Shown: positions 46,553 through 59,173 of the stretch, in pieces
Layout of the letters: the number at the start of each line of letters is the position of its first letter
Numbering within the stretch: the first letter of the stretch is position 1
Assembly: GCA_030737875.1 (NCBI GenBank)
Contig: CM060912.1
Coordinates: 878,191,199 to 878,255,198, forward strand
Length of the DNA stretch: 64,000 nt
Direction of reading: 5' to 3'
From: Allium sativum
Taxonomy: Eukaryota > Streptophyta > Magnoliopsida > Asparagales > Amaryllidaceae
Translations under genes and position numbers: made by a program
The notes under the pieces: model-generated
The model's database searches: none
What the model was told of the DNA's origin: nothing
The model's input: the letters and a program-made list of their open reading frames with translations, nothing else

Positions 46553-47366
46553 TCGTTTTCAATTCAATTCATTTCAAAATCGTTTTCAATTCAATTCATT
46601 TCGAAATCGTTTTCAATTCAATTCATTTCGAAATCGTTTTATATTCAATTCATTTCGAAATCGTTTTATATTCAATTCATTTCGAAATCATTTTCAATTC
46701 AATTCATTTCGAAATCGTTGTATATTCAATTCATTTCGAAATCGTTTTCAATTCAATTCATTTCGAAATCGTTTTATATTCAATTCATTTCGAAATCGTT
46801 TTATATTCAATTCATTTCGAAATCGTTTTATATTCAATTCATTTCGAAATCATTTTATATTCAATTCATTTCGAAATCGTTTTCAATTCAATTCATTTCG
46901 AAATTGTTTTCAATTCAATTCATTTCGAAATCGTTTTATATTCAATTCATTTCGAAATCGTTTTATATTCAATTCATTTCGAAATCGTTTTATATTCAAT
47001 TCATTTCGAAATCGTTTTATATTCAATTCATTTCGAAATCGTTTTATATTCAATTCATTTCGAAATCGTTTTCAATTCAATTCATTTCGAAATCGTTTTC
47101 AATTCAATTCATTTCAAAATCGTTTTCAATTCAATTCATTTCAAAATCGTTTTATATTGAATTCATTTCGAAATCGTTTTCAATTCAATTCATTTCGAAA
47201 TCGTTTTATATTCAATTCATTTCGAAATCGTTTTCAATTCAATTCATTTCGAAATCGTTTTCTATTCATTTCATTTCGAAATCGTTTTCAATTCAATTCA
47301 TTTCGAAATCGTTTTCAATTCAATTCATTTCTAAATCGTTTTATATTCCATTCATTTCAAAATGAA
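46553..47366. repeat. 27-base minisatellite, about 30 copies
   Basis: The unit contains TTCAATTCATTTCGAAATCG plus a variable TTTTCAA/TTTTATA end and is 27 bases, a multiple of three without stops. This produces apparent proteins of 209 and 272 residues built of nine-residue repeats (SIHFEIVLY and SKSFYIQFI). They are repeat artefacts. Two unit types alternate irregularly. Confidence 0.9.
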
Positions 47367-47501
47367 TAAAATCGATATAAATATCGTTTACGTCAAAATG
47401 GCGTCAATCTAATCAACACGGCTTCATAAATTTCTATTTTCAAATATTTTATTTCAAATATTTCTTTTTCAAATAGTTTTTATTATCAAAATATTTCGTT
47501 C

Positions 47502-47889
47502 AACACATGACCAATCTCAATGGATGAGTACTGTCAACACATGAACCTTTATTTTATATTGATAAAGATGTAAATTTTATTACTAAAATATTTCGTTCAA
47601 CACATGACTAATCTCAACGGATGAGTACTGTCAACACATGAACCTTTATTTTATATTGATAAAGATGTAAATTTTATTACTAAAATATTTCGTTAAACAC
47701 ATGACCAATCTCAACGGATGAGTACTGTCAACACATGAACCTTTATTTTATATTGATAAAGATGTAAATTTTATTACTAAAATATTTCGTTCAACACATG
47801 ACCAATCTCAATGGATGAGTACTGTCAACACATGAACCTTTATTTTATAATATTCTTCATTCTTTATTTTTCAAATTGGAATGAGGCCC
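47502..47889. repeat. 97-base tandem repeat, four copies
   Basis: Units begin AACACATGACC/T at 47502, 47599, 47696 and 47793, exactly 97 bases apart, each with AACGGATGAGTACTGTC or a one-base variant. The same array is at 56042 in the other LTR. Confidence 0.9.
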
Positions 47890-48714
47890 AATCAATTACC
47901 ATATAAAGTTAATTATATGGATTTTCATACAACACATGTATAATAGCATTGAAAAATAATCAACCATCAACCAAAGTGCACTACACTGTATAAGCATCAA
48001 ATATAGATATCTAACGCTTATAACAGCCTGTCAATCAATCGATCGACATATTTAATCAATCAGGATGAGTGAACTTCATATTTCATCCCAACACCCATGT
48101 GGGGTTTCAAACAATCAAACGCATATTTTATTTGTGCAGTTGGGCGATGTGTAAAATTTATCGTCCCAATCAATGTCCTTCAAATAGGTGTACATAAACA
48201 AACCGTCCGGTTTGTAAATGAATTTTTATCTTATTCACTTCACGTTAAAAATTATATTTTTAACGATGAAAACATTTTATTTCAACATATGAATTTCTAT
48301 TCAGTTCATTCTTTAAATAAAATGATATTTTTATTTTGCTAACTTATTTTAGAAAATTTCGGCGGCATAACGGCACGATACTAGAAACGGGACGAGGCCT
48401 AGCCTTATCCCCGGTCTAGTGAAGGCCCACGCCATTCACACATCAATCAAATCCATTCATTTCACCACACAATTCAATTTCAATCAAATAATCTAACTAA
48501 TTTTTGCAATCAAACAAACAAGTCCATGGTCTGTGGACGATTGTGTCGGGTGCTACTAAGCACCGTCTGCATCCTAGTATATATATATAACTAGAAAAAG
48601 AAATTGAAAGGTGAGAAATTCTCACCAAAAGCTATCCAAACATCACGGCACTTCATTGATAGAAATCTTCAACGTTCTCGCCTTTTTGTCATCTTTGTTG
48701 CCCGTATTCTCTAC

Positions 48715-49150
48715 ATATGTAAAAATCGAATTTTTACTATGCTATTCAATATATAAAAATCGAATTTTTACTATCACGGTATATGGATAAAAATTATATT
48801 TTTATCACGCTAATTTCCATATAAAGATTTCGCCTTTATAAAAACATAGACTTCGCCTTTTCAAATTTAAAGATTTCATCTTTATAAAAATCTCATTTTT
48901 ATTTTTCTACACATATAAAGATGATATTTTTAATATTCCTATCATGTAAAAATTATATTTTTAACTCTCTACCTAACCAAAAAACATATTTTTACATCTT
49001 CTATATAGTAAAGATTATATTTTTAATACTTTAAAAATATAAAAATCATATTTTTATTACTTTAAAAATATAAAAATCATATATTTAACCTTTCTATATT
49101 GTAAAAATTATATTTTTATCGAAGTAAAAATCATATTTTTACTTCACTAC
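48715..49150. repeat. AT-palindrome cluster (C left LTR)
   Basis: Repeated AAAAATnnnATTTTT-type words; see the solo LTR at 21150. The copy at 57170-57610 in the right LTR is nearly identical. Confidence 0.55.
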
Positions 49151-49337
49151 TTATATCAAAATTTCGTCTTTTCATATTTAAAAATACCGTCTTTAACATT
49201 TTAACTTTAGTTAATAAAAATGGTAACTTTATAAATTAAAAATGTTAACTTTATAACAAAGCAAAACAAAATTGATTTTTTATATATAAAAAGACTAATT
49301 ACATAAAGTAAATGATATAAATAAAAATAAAACTCAC

Positions 49338-49735
49338 CGTTGAGGGAAGAAGAAGGGAAGAGGGGGGTTTCTACGCCAGAGGGGGGGGGGATGAACTGCT
49401 CGTGGTTGGCGCCGTGGAGGGTGTGGTCGGAGGCGGCTTCCGTTCTGCCCTTGGGGTCGCGGGTCCAGTCGAAGTAGAGGGAAAGGGATAGGAGGAGGTC
49501 GCTGCGGGAGAGGGAGAGGCTACAGGCGAGCTCCGGCGGCGAGGCTAGGGTTCAGGGGGTGCGACGTTCATGAATTGGAGGGGGTTTGGATCCCGGAACT
49601 CGCGCGAGAGGGAGGGAGTCGAGGAAAGAGGTGACCAATCGTGGGGGAGGTGGAGGCGTAGAGGGGGGGAGCGGTCACCGACGGTGACTCGGTGGAAGGA
49701 AGAGGCGATGGGATCGAGGTGGCTGGGCTTTTTTT
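49338..49735 (-). other. GC-rich exon-like island (C left LTR)
   Basis: In element orientation a CT microsatellite (49757-49775 on the plus strand) and pyrimidine tract lead into GC-rich sequence that ends at ACGGTGAGT, a good 5' splice donor. Compared with the right LTR, a change makes TGA in the frame that is open there, so it is not under coding constraint in this copy. It is probably the promoter-proximal transcribed part of the LTR, or a captured first exon. Confidence 0.45.
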
Positions 49736-50701
49736 TTAATTTTCTGATCTGAAAACGAGAGAGAGAGAGAGAGAGTGTGTAGAGGGGTGAGGGATAATAT
49801 ATATTAATTTAATTATTTAATTATTTTATTCTCCATAAAGTTAACTTTGTATACAGACTCCAAACAAGGCCCAACGACTGTCGTCCCTAGCTAATTACCC
49901 CATTCCGAACACAATGGGATATGTTTCGTAGGCCAATTCAACAGTTCTGATCAGTTTTCGTCAAAATCAACATATAACTCTATATATTGAATTTGAACGC
50001 GCATTTCAATTTACCGGGGTCACATACTAACTAGAAAAATTCCAGAAAAATATTTTCTAGCTTCGTATTGACGATACGGTCCTAACAAAACTAGTTTCGT
50101 CGAATTCTGAGACCGTTGGAAAAATGGCCATTTTCCAGTCGATTAAAATCAACTGAAACTGGTCAAATGCGTTTTCCTTTGCCACGCTCACATATTGATT
50201 CGAAAAATTATGAAAATTGGAATCTAGCAATAACTTTACATCACGGACCCAACAAAAGTGATTTCGTCGAAATCCGAGGTCGTTTGCAAAATTCCCATTT
50301 TAAGGGCCTGAATTTCATAGCGATTATTCAGAATTTTCAACTGGACATATCTTTTGATTCCCGCTATGAAATTTTGATTTTTCGGATTCGTTGGAAAGAT
50401 ATCATCAATTAGATCCTAATGTTTTTGGTTTCGCTAAAATCCGGATTGTTTTGCACCTGTTACATTCCATTGAAGTTTGAAATCGAATTATCGAACTACC
50501 GCGCCATTTTTAATTCTATTTATAATTATATATATAATTATTTATATTCTAACGACGACGTATATAATATATACGTTCGAATTATATTCAAAATAAATTT
50601 CTCGTTGTTTTTATTTAAAATAATTCATTTTAAATGTTCAAAATTCGCTAAAATTGCCAAAATAAAAATTTTAAACTGGCCCAGATTTTCGGGTTGTTAC
50701 A

Positions 50702-50714
50702 ATCTCCCCCACTT
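50702..50714 (-). other. Polypurine tract of element C
   Basis: Read on the minus strand it is AAGTGGGGGAGAT directly before TGTAACAACCCG, with GGGGACGAAAAG just upstream. It primes plus-strand synthesis and fixes the element orientation as minus. Confidence 0.85.
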
Positions 50715-51725
50715 AAAACTTTTCGTCCCCGAAAAGGAACAAAGTCGAAAGTGGTTTGATTAATCAACTCTACGTTCGATCTGGCTTCCATTCTCCAACT
50801 TTTCAGTTTCTGAGAATTTTCAAATTTCCAAAAATTTGGCTAACACCCTAAATTTTCGAAAAATTTCGCCATAACCTCCCCTGCACCGGGAGCATCGGGG
50901 AATTTCAAATAGCTTCCCCGGTCCTTCTAATCTCAAAAAGAAAAAGAAAAAGCCAAGCGGCTAGCCAATAGGCTCATAAAATCATCATCACCCAAACAAA
51001 ACAGTAAATTATGTAGTAAACATGTACCTATTTGTCGGGCAAACAAATTTTATTCTCTGCTCTAGCCTCCTTGTTATGACCTGTTCAATGTAAGTATATG
51101 TATATGCAAGCAAATGCGACCAATTTTCAATATAGTTCAATATTTGATTCAATTAGGCATAATGGTTCAAAATTGTCAAACAAATAGAAAAACAACACAA
51201 ACATCAATCAATTAGTGGATTAGAGTTCCAAACTCATAATTTTGATATATATACAAAAAATCATGTTTTTGATGCCAATTCACAACAATGTGTTCTAGCT
51301 ATATTGGTTTTGGTTCTCACACCAGTCTAATGGAAATATATAGAAAATCACACCTTCGAAACACGAACATAAATTTTGGTGATGGAGCTCCACCATCAAA
51401 ACCATCTCCGAGCGACTAGAGTGTGAATCTATATCTATCCGGTATATTAAAATTTCGAATATACGTTCATGACGCGTATATGCAAAACCTTTATATATCA
51501 GATTGTCCATATTCAAAATAAATAAATAATCAAATACATATAAAGTGGTTTAAATTTACAAAACAAAATTGTTTTCATTTGAAAAATATACTCTTCACAC
51601 CCGTTCTAGGATACTACTGATCCTGTCTCTAACGAGTCATTCTAATTGGATATTATTAATCCAATTCTGATGAATTCTTCCGTATGGTTCTAATGTGTCT
51701 TGTTCTCTGAGCTTTGTAAACCAAA

Positions 51726-51737
51726 GCTCTGATACCA
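51726..51737 (-). other. Primer binding site of element C (tRNA-iMet)
   Basis: On the minus strand TGGTATCAGAGC begins two bases after the end of the 5' LTR (51740 on the plus strand). Confidence 0.9.
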
Positions 51738-54700
51738 ACTGTAAAAACCCGTAACTTCCCCGTAAAGGAAAGAGCGGATAGTTCGAGAACAAACCACAAC
51801 AGAACGCATACAAAAGAACATTTCATTGTATATCACAACAAAGCATCAGATTACAAGAATATACAGAGTATAAATGAATAAATATTACACAGAAAATATC
51901 AGAGATTACAATACATTGTATAGCAGCGAAAAATAATACAATACACAACTAGAAGAGATATACGGATACAAAGCTTCCCGGATATCATTCCAGCTGTAAA
52001 CCAGGATCCTATGAATATAAATCTGCAAAACCAAAACTACTAGCTGCCCGTGTCGAAATAAGGGCACCCAGAGTTTAGGTTAAAACAATAAACTCCAGGT
52101 CAGTCATGTGACTGGTGTGAGAACTAAAACAGTTGTAAATCTTTATTTTAAAGTTAGGTAAATCAAGGGACCACGTCGTATAACACGGAACGGGTTTCCT
52201 CCCAAGAATACCAGTGCATAAAACAAACAGCGCAATGCTAAATAAAGAAAAATGAAGATGTTATAAGACCCAGGTCCTATCACACAATGCAACGCAAGCC
52301 GGGGGATAGGGTTTTCCCTTATAACAGCCAAAGAATGCTTGATACGTTTAAAACAAATCATTTGATACTATTATAAGTGCATAGTGTATAAAACAACTTC
52401 AAATCATAAGTATCAATCATAGGCGGCATGAATGCCCCATACCACTATGTCGCCATATATAAGTTTACAATTAAAACCGCAAGACGTCGTATTGGAAGTT
52501 GGGTTATCATTTATGGTATGAACCGAGGCTAGGGGCAAGATCCTCACCGATTCGAGACTGTCTAGTCCGAGCCTCAGGAACAGCCGCAACTGCCCCATGG
52601 ATCGTCAGGGACGGTCCACCGATGTGGATTATTATGCCTGAACACTACGTTTCCCCGCCCTTTGGGGCGTAAGCCTGACCCGTCGGCCGACCAGAAGCAT
52701 CGGCCGAAACCGATATCACGAGGCGCCTTGCTTTTCAGCAAGTAATAATAAGTAACATCCACATGAGTCAAACTCGTCAGCCAGTTCAAGCACTGACGCC
52801 ACTCCTAACTAGAAAGAAACGCATGACCTCCCTGAGGTCCGTCTCCCGTTTTTAGTTCATACCGGGTGTGATACTCGCGAATCAACGTTACACAAAGCTA
52901 CGCCACACAAGGCCGTGCTTTGATCATCAACCACAAGACTTTGTTTTTCAACAAAAGCCTTGATCCATGAAACTCAGCATGCCACATTGTCAGTCCATAC
53001 TGTACCACTGATTTCTGCCAATATATAACCTCTAGGCTCGTACGTCTCAGAGAAGAGTGTTTAGCAAGAGAATAAATTCTCTGCCACCAAACAGATATAT
53101 ATTTAGCAGAGGTCACCAATACAGTATAAAGGAATACAACGTCAGACACACTATCCATTTACAAGTCCGTTCTGGGTCTGAACGAAACCGGAGGCACTTT
53201 CCTCGCATATCCATCCATCTCCAAGTACGTCTGGACGATCACCAACTGTTTCCATCTTCTTGGGTGTACAGCCCAATCAAGATCATCAGTAATCACCCAA
53301 ACGACGTGAAGACTTCTGGTCTTCGACCACCTCTTCATCTTCGACTTATCGTCGTATCAGTTATTCAGAATGGGATAAACCCGGTCTTTCCAAATAACTC
53401 GCGTATATTTTAAATAAGTGTTACACAAACACAACATACGCCTCATTCCAATTCATCAGTCACTAACCATAAATTAATCAAGAGAATAAATTCCCAAATA
53501 TTAACCCCGAAGGCCGAAACCGACATCAGATCAATATCCAGAAAACCATTCTGCTTGGCTAACCGACAGTTAGTTTCTAAATTTCACATTCATAGGGAAA
53601 GGTTCCCATTAATTTTATCCAAGATAAATTCCTTGAATTTATTCTTTAATCTATTTTTGAATATCAATTCAAACTAGTCGGGATTAGCGAACCTTACCGA
53701 AGTAATCATTTGTTTTAATTTCCCAATCCCAACCTATTCATCCCATGAAGTAAAACTGGTTATACTTCATATCTAACACCACGGTGTTATCGGTAAATTC
53801 AATTACCATTTCACGTTCAAATCTAATTAAAGATTTAACTATCGCCTGGAGCAAAACTGGTGGTACTCCATTTTCGATCTTTTCAATCTAATTAAAGATT
53901 CATTAAAACTCCACTTAGTTTTAATCTTTAACTGGGTTAAAGAATCAGTGTCATTTAAAACACAGTTCACGATAAACCCAAAATCACATTCATTAATTAT
54001 CGGGTTAAAGAACGAGTGTTATTTAAAACACTGTCCATGATAAACCCAAAAATCAATATCAATTCAATCCCAATTAAATATTATTTAATTGGTACACTTC
54101 ATTAAATCTAAAATAAAAAGATTTAATCTTTTCTCAACTGGGTTCAAGAACAGTGTTAGTGAAGACACCATTCACGACAAACCCAAATCACATTTGATAT
54201 TCAATACAAGGCTCTGAATAGAAAATATATCGGCTTATATTCAATATCAAATTCTACGACTAACAAATGTCGTATTGGAAATAACGATATAAATATATAT
54301 CTTTCAAATTTCCATAACAACACCTGTATAATCACGAATTCCAACATCGAAATATTCCGAAGACAATTTCGATTCAAATCCACTCCAATGCAATCATTGG
54401 AAATTCTGGTTATTTCTAAAACCCTTTTTCAAATTCAATCTATTTACTTAAAAATACACAGAATTATAATTCTAGTTCAAAACTAGTTCATTTCGATAAA
54501 AATCTATTTTTATCTTTTCAAATATGGAGTTTTTCATCCCAATTTCCCCCCAAATCATTTCTTATGATTTTACACAAATTATTACTATTTTAAATAATTT
54601 TATCAAGGCCCGTACAGTCGATTTCCATCAACGGCCATCGAACTGCACATACAGCGACCTTTTTCAAATTTGATTTGGACATAATTCCAAATCCAACCGT

Positions 54701-55074
54701 TAGATTTCTAATTTCTAATATTCGTTAGAAAGCTCTTTTCGATACGAACCCAACGGTTCCGGTGTTAGGAGAATCCGACGGTCGGATCTCCCGTAATTTC
54801 CGTTTGAAATAAATGGTCGAAGTTCACGAACTGTCGCGGCGCGGCGCGTTCTATTCAGGCCATTATATAATATATATAATATATATTTCGTCGATTTCTT
54901 ATTTAAAACGAATTATATAAATAGTTTTAGAATTCGTTTTAAAAGCAATTTCAACTTCCATTTCAATTCAAATCAAAATTGAATTTTTCTTTATAAATTC
55001 GTTTTAAATTCATTTCTATTCAATTCAAATTTCAATTCAATTTGAATTCATTTCAATTTGCTTTCAATTCAATT

Positions 55075-55895
55075 TGAATTCGTTTTCAATTCAATTCATT
55101 TCAAAATCGTTTTCAATTCAATTCATTTCGAAATCGTTTTCAATTCAATTCATTTCGAAATCGTTTTCAATTCAATTCATTTCGAAATCGTTTTATATTC
55201 AATTCATTTCGAAATCGTTTTATATTCAATTCATTTCGAAATCGTTTTCAATTCAATTCATTTCGAAATCGTTTTATATTCAATTCATTTCGAAATCATT
55301 TTCAATTCAATTCATTTCGAAATCGTTTTCAATTCAATTCATTTCGAAATCGTTTTATATTCAATTCATTTCGAAATCATTTTATATTCAATTCATTTCG
55401 AAATCGTTTTATATTCAATTCATTTCGAAATCGTTTTCAATTCAATTCGTTTCGAAATCGTTTTTCGAAATCGTTTTCAATTCAATTCATTTCGAAATCT
55501 ATTTATATTCAATTCATTTCGAAATCGTTTTATATTCAATTCATTTCGAAATCGTTTTATATTCAATTCATTTCGAAATCGTTTTATATTCAATTCATTT
55601 CGAAATCGTTTTCAATTCAATTCATTTCGAAATCGTTTTCAGTTCAATTCATTTCGAAATCATTTTCAATTCAATTCATTTCGAAATCGTTTTATATTCA
55701 ATTCATTTCGAAATCGTTTTCAATTCAATTCATTTCGAAATCGTTTTATATTCAATTCATTTCGAAATCGTTTTCAATTCAATTCATTTCGAAATCGTTT
55801 TCTATTCAATTCATTTCGAAATCGTTTTCAATTCAATTCATTTCGAAATCGTTTTCAGTTCAATTCATTTCGAAATCGTTTTATATTCCATTCAT
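55075..55895. repeat. 27-base minisatellite, about 30 copies (right LTR)
   Basis: The same 27-base unit as at 46553. One shortened unit near 55450-55475 shifts the phase, so both long frames (283 and 292 codons) change repeat register midway. The order of the two unit variants differs from the left array, so the arrays have rearranged since insertion or were not identical at insertion. Confidence 0.9.
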
Positions 55896-56041
55896 TTCAA
55901 AATGAATAAAATCGATATAAATATCGTTTACGTCAAAATGGCGTCAATCTAATCAACACGGCTTCATAAATTTCTATTTTCAAATATTCTATTTCAAATA
56001 TTTCCTTTTCAAATAGTTTTTATTATCAAAATATTTCGTTC

Positions 56042-56429
56042 AACACATGACCAATCTCAATGGATGAGTACTGTCAACACATGAACCTTTATTTTATATT
56101 GATAAAGATGTAAATTTTATTACTAAAATATTTCGTTTAACACATGACTAATCTCAACGGATGAGTACTGTCAACACATGAACCTTTATTTTATATTGAT
56201 AAAGATGTAAATTTTATTACTAAAATATTTCGTTCAACACATGACCAATCTCAACGGATGAGTACTGTCAACACTTGAATCTTTATTTTATATTGATAAA
56301 GATGTAAATTTTATTACTAAAATATTTCGTTCAACACATGACCAATCTCAATGGATGAGTACTGTCAACACATGAACCTTTATTTTATAATATTCTTTAT
56401 TCTTTATTTTTCAAACTGGAATGAGGCCC
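56042..56429. repeat. 97-base tandem repeat, four copies (right LTR)
   Basis: The first two units begin at 56042 and 56139; four copies as in the left LTR. Confidence 0.85.
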
Positions 56430-57789
56430 AATCAATTACCATATAAAGTTAATTATATGGATTTTCATACAACACATGTATAATAGCATTGAAAAATAAT
56501 CAACCATCAACCAAAGTGCACTACACTGTATAAGCATCAAATATAGATATCTAACGCTTATAACAGCCTGTCAACCAACCGATCGACATATTTAATCAAT
56601 CAGGATGAGTGAACTTCATATTTCATCCCAACACCCGTGTGGGGTTTCAAACAATCAAACGCATATTTTATTTGTGCAGTTGGGCGATGTGTAAAATTTA
56701 TCGTCCCAATCAATGTCCTTCAAATAGGTGTACATAAACAAACCGTCCGGTTTGTAAATGAATTTTTATCTTATTCACTTCACGTTAAAAATTATATTTT
56801 TAACGATGAAAACATTTTATTTCAACATATGAATTTCTATTCAGTTCATTCTTTAAATAAAATGATATTTTTATTTTGCTAACTTATTTTAGAAAATTTC
56901 GGCCCCATTCATTTCACCACACAATTCAATTTCAATCAAATAATCTAACTAATTTTTGCAATCAAACAAACAAGTCCATGGTCTGTGGACGATTGTGTCG
57001 GGTGCTACTAAGCACCGTCTGCATCCTAGTATATATATATAACTAGAAAAAGAAATTGAAAGGTGAGAAATTCTCACCAAATGCTATCTAAACATCACGG
57101 CACTTCATTGATAGAAATCTTCAACGTTCTCGCCTTTTTGTCATCTTTGTTGCCCGTATTCTCTACATATGTAAAAATCGAATTTTTACTATGCTATTCA
57201 ATATATAAAAATCGAATTTTTACTATCACGGTATATGGATAAAAATTATATTTTTATCACGCTAATTTCCATATAAAGATTTCGCCTTTATAAAAACATA
57301 GACTTCGCCTTTTCAAATTTAAAGATTTCATCTTTATAAAAATCTCATTTTTATTTTTCTACACATATAAAGATGATATTTTTAATATTCCTATCATGTA
57401 AAAATTATATTTTTAACTCTCTACCTAACCAAAAATCATATTTTTACATCTTCTATATAGTAAAGATTATATTTTTAATACTTTAAAAATATAAAAATCA
57501 TATTTTTATTACTTTAAAAATATAAAAATCATATATTTAACCTTTCTATATTGTAAAAATTATATTTTTATCGAAGTAAAAATCATATTTTTACTTCACT
57601 ACTTATATCAAAATTTCGTCTTTTCATATTTAAAAATACCGTCTTTAACATTTTAACTTTAGTTAATAAAAATGGTAACTTTATAAATTAAAAATGTTAA
57701 CTTTATAACAAAGCAAAACAAAATTGATTTATTATATATAAAAAGACTAATTACATAAAGTAAATGATATAAATAAAAATAAAACTCAC

Positions 57790-58190
57790 CGTTGAGGGAA
57801 GAAGAAGGGAAGAGGGGGGTTTCTGCGCCAGAGGGGGGGGGGGGGATGAACTGCTCGTGGTCGGCGCTGTGGAGGGTTTGGTCGGAGGCGGCTTCCGTTC
57901 TGCCCTTGGGGTCGCGGGTCCAGTCGAAGTAGAGGGAAAGGGATAAGAGGAGGTCGCTGCGGGAGAGGGAGAGGCTACAGGCGAGCTCCGGCGGCGAGGC
58001 TAGGGTCCAAGGGGTGCGACGTTCATGAATTGGAGGGGGTTTGGATCCCGGAACTCGCGCGAGAGGGAGGGAGTCGAGGAAAGAGGTGACCAATCGTGGG
58101 GGAGGTGGAGGCGTAGAGGGGGGGAGCGGTCACCGACGGTGACTCGGTGGAAGGAAGAGGCGATGGGATCGAGGGGGCTGGGCTTTTTTT
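57790..58190 (-). other. GC-rich exon-like island with a 144-codon frame (right LTR)
   Basis: On the minus strand an ATG at 58093 opens a frame that crosses the island (SLSRSDLLLSLSLYFDWTRD, then KGRTEAASDQTLHSADHEQF) and runs through the ACGGTGAGT donor into AT-rich sequence to 57659. The hydrophobic tail after the donor is likely intron-like. I recognise no family. The left LTR has a stop in this frame. Upstream (higher plus coordinates) is a CT tract. Confidence 0.35.
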
Positions 58191-58210
58191 TTTAAAATTT
58201 CTGATCTGAA

Positions 58211-58213
<3 letters not shown>

Positions 58214-58242
<29 letters not shown>
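58214..58242. repeat. (GA)n microsatellite
   Basis: About 14 GA units; the left LTR has about 10 at 49757-49775, one of the length differences between the two LTRs. Confidence 0.9.
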
Positions 58243-58244
<2 letters not shown>

Positions 58245-59173
58245 TAGAGGGGTGAGGGATAATATATATTAATTTAATTATTTAATTATTTTATTCTCCA
58301 TAAAGTTAACTTTGTATACAGACTCCAAACAAGGCCCAACGACTGTCGTCCCTAGCTAATTACCCCCATTCCGAACACAATGGGATATGTTTCGTAGGCC
58401 AATTCGACAGTTCTGATCAGTTTTCGTCAAAATCAACATATAACTCTATATATTGAATTTGAACGCGCATTTCAATTTACCGGGGTCACATACTAACTAG
58501 AAAAATTCCAGAAAAATATTTTCTAGCTTCGTATTGACGATACGGTGCTAACAAAACTAGTTTCGTCGAATTCTGAGACCGTTGGAAAAATGGCCATTTT
58601 CCAGTCGATTAAAATCAACTGAAACTGGTCAAACGCGTTTTCCTTTGCCACGCTCACATATTGATTCGAAAAATTATGAAAATTGGAATCTAGCAATAAC
58701 TTTACATCACGGACCCAACAAAAGTGATTTCGTCGAAATCCGAGGTCGTTTGCAAAATTCTCATTTTTAAGGGCCTGAATTCCATAGCGACTATTCAGAA
58801 TTTTCAACTGGACATATCTTTTGATTCCCGCTATGAAATTTTGATTTTTCAGATTCGTTGGAAAGATATCATCAATTAGATCCTAATGTTTTTGGTTTCG
58901 CTAAAATCCGGATTGTTTTGCACCCGGTACATTCCATTGAAGTTTGAAATCGAATTATCGAACTACCGCGCCATTTTTAATTATATTTATAATTATATAT
59001 ATAATTATTTATGTTCTAATGACGACGTATATAATATATACGTTCGAATTATATTCAAAATAAATTTCTCGTTGTTTTTATTTAAAATAATTCATTTTAA
59101 ATGTTCAAAATTCGCTAAAATTGCCAAAATAAAAATTTTAAACTGGCCCAGATTTTCGGGTTGTTACATCATG

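Larger units (their letters stand above)
43204..50701 (-). mobile_element. Element C: 3' LTR (left), 7.5 kb
   Basis: On the plus strand it runs TGTAAAAACCTG to GGGTTGTTACA; in element orientation it is the 3' LTR, following a PPT at 50702. It is preceded by TCATG (43199-43203), repeated at 59169-59173. It aligns over nearly all its length with 51740-59168; by eye about five differences in the first 290 bases, so a recent insertion. Contents: a 27-base minisatellite, a 97-base array, an AT-palindrome cluster and a GC-rich island. No gag or pol motif. Confidence 0.9.
50702..51739 (-). mobile_element. Element C: internal domain, 1.04 kb, non-coding
   Basis: Only about 1040 bases separate the two LTRs, bounded by a PPT on the left and a PBS on the right. 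No gag, protease, RT, RNase H or integrase motif is seen on either strand. The longest frame (73 codons, 51295-51516, minus) is unremarkable. With LTRs of 7.4-7.5 kb, about 93% of the element is LTR. Replication would need proteins from another chromovirus; D and B share its tRNA primer. Confidence 0.85.
51740..59168 (-). mobile_element. Element C: 5' LTR (right), 7.4 kb
   Basis: The partner of 43204-50701, with TGTAAAAACCCG to GGGTTGTTACA on the plus strand and TCATG following at 59169. Relative to the left LTR it lacks about 90 bases near 56900 (the GGCGGCATAACGG block at 48361 onward) and has a longer GA tract. Otherwise the same modules occur in the same order. Paired small frames in both LTRs (for example 56637-56882 and 48097-48342) reflect LTR identity. 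Confidence 0.9.

Noticed and set aside
46531..47365. Long ORFs of 209 and 272 codons in the C LTR
   Set aside because: They are translations of a 27-base tandem repeat in two frames at once, with nine-residue periodicity and no conserved start, and the equivalent frames in the right LTR shift register.
50419..50763. 114-codon ORF (138 codons at 58886-59302)
   Set aside because: It crosses the LTR end on the strand opposite to element C and changes completely after the LTR border; a chance frame.
55058..55952. ORFs of 283 and 292 codons
   Set aside because: Same 27-base minisatellite in the other LTR; not a protein gene.
43204..59168. Tandem segmental duplication instead of an LTR element
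   Set aside because: A PBS and a PPT at the inner borders, TG..CA ends and a 5-base duplication outside are specific to LTR retrotransposition.
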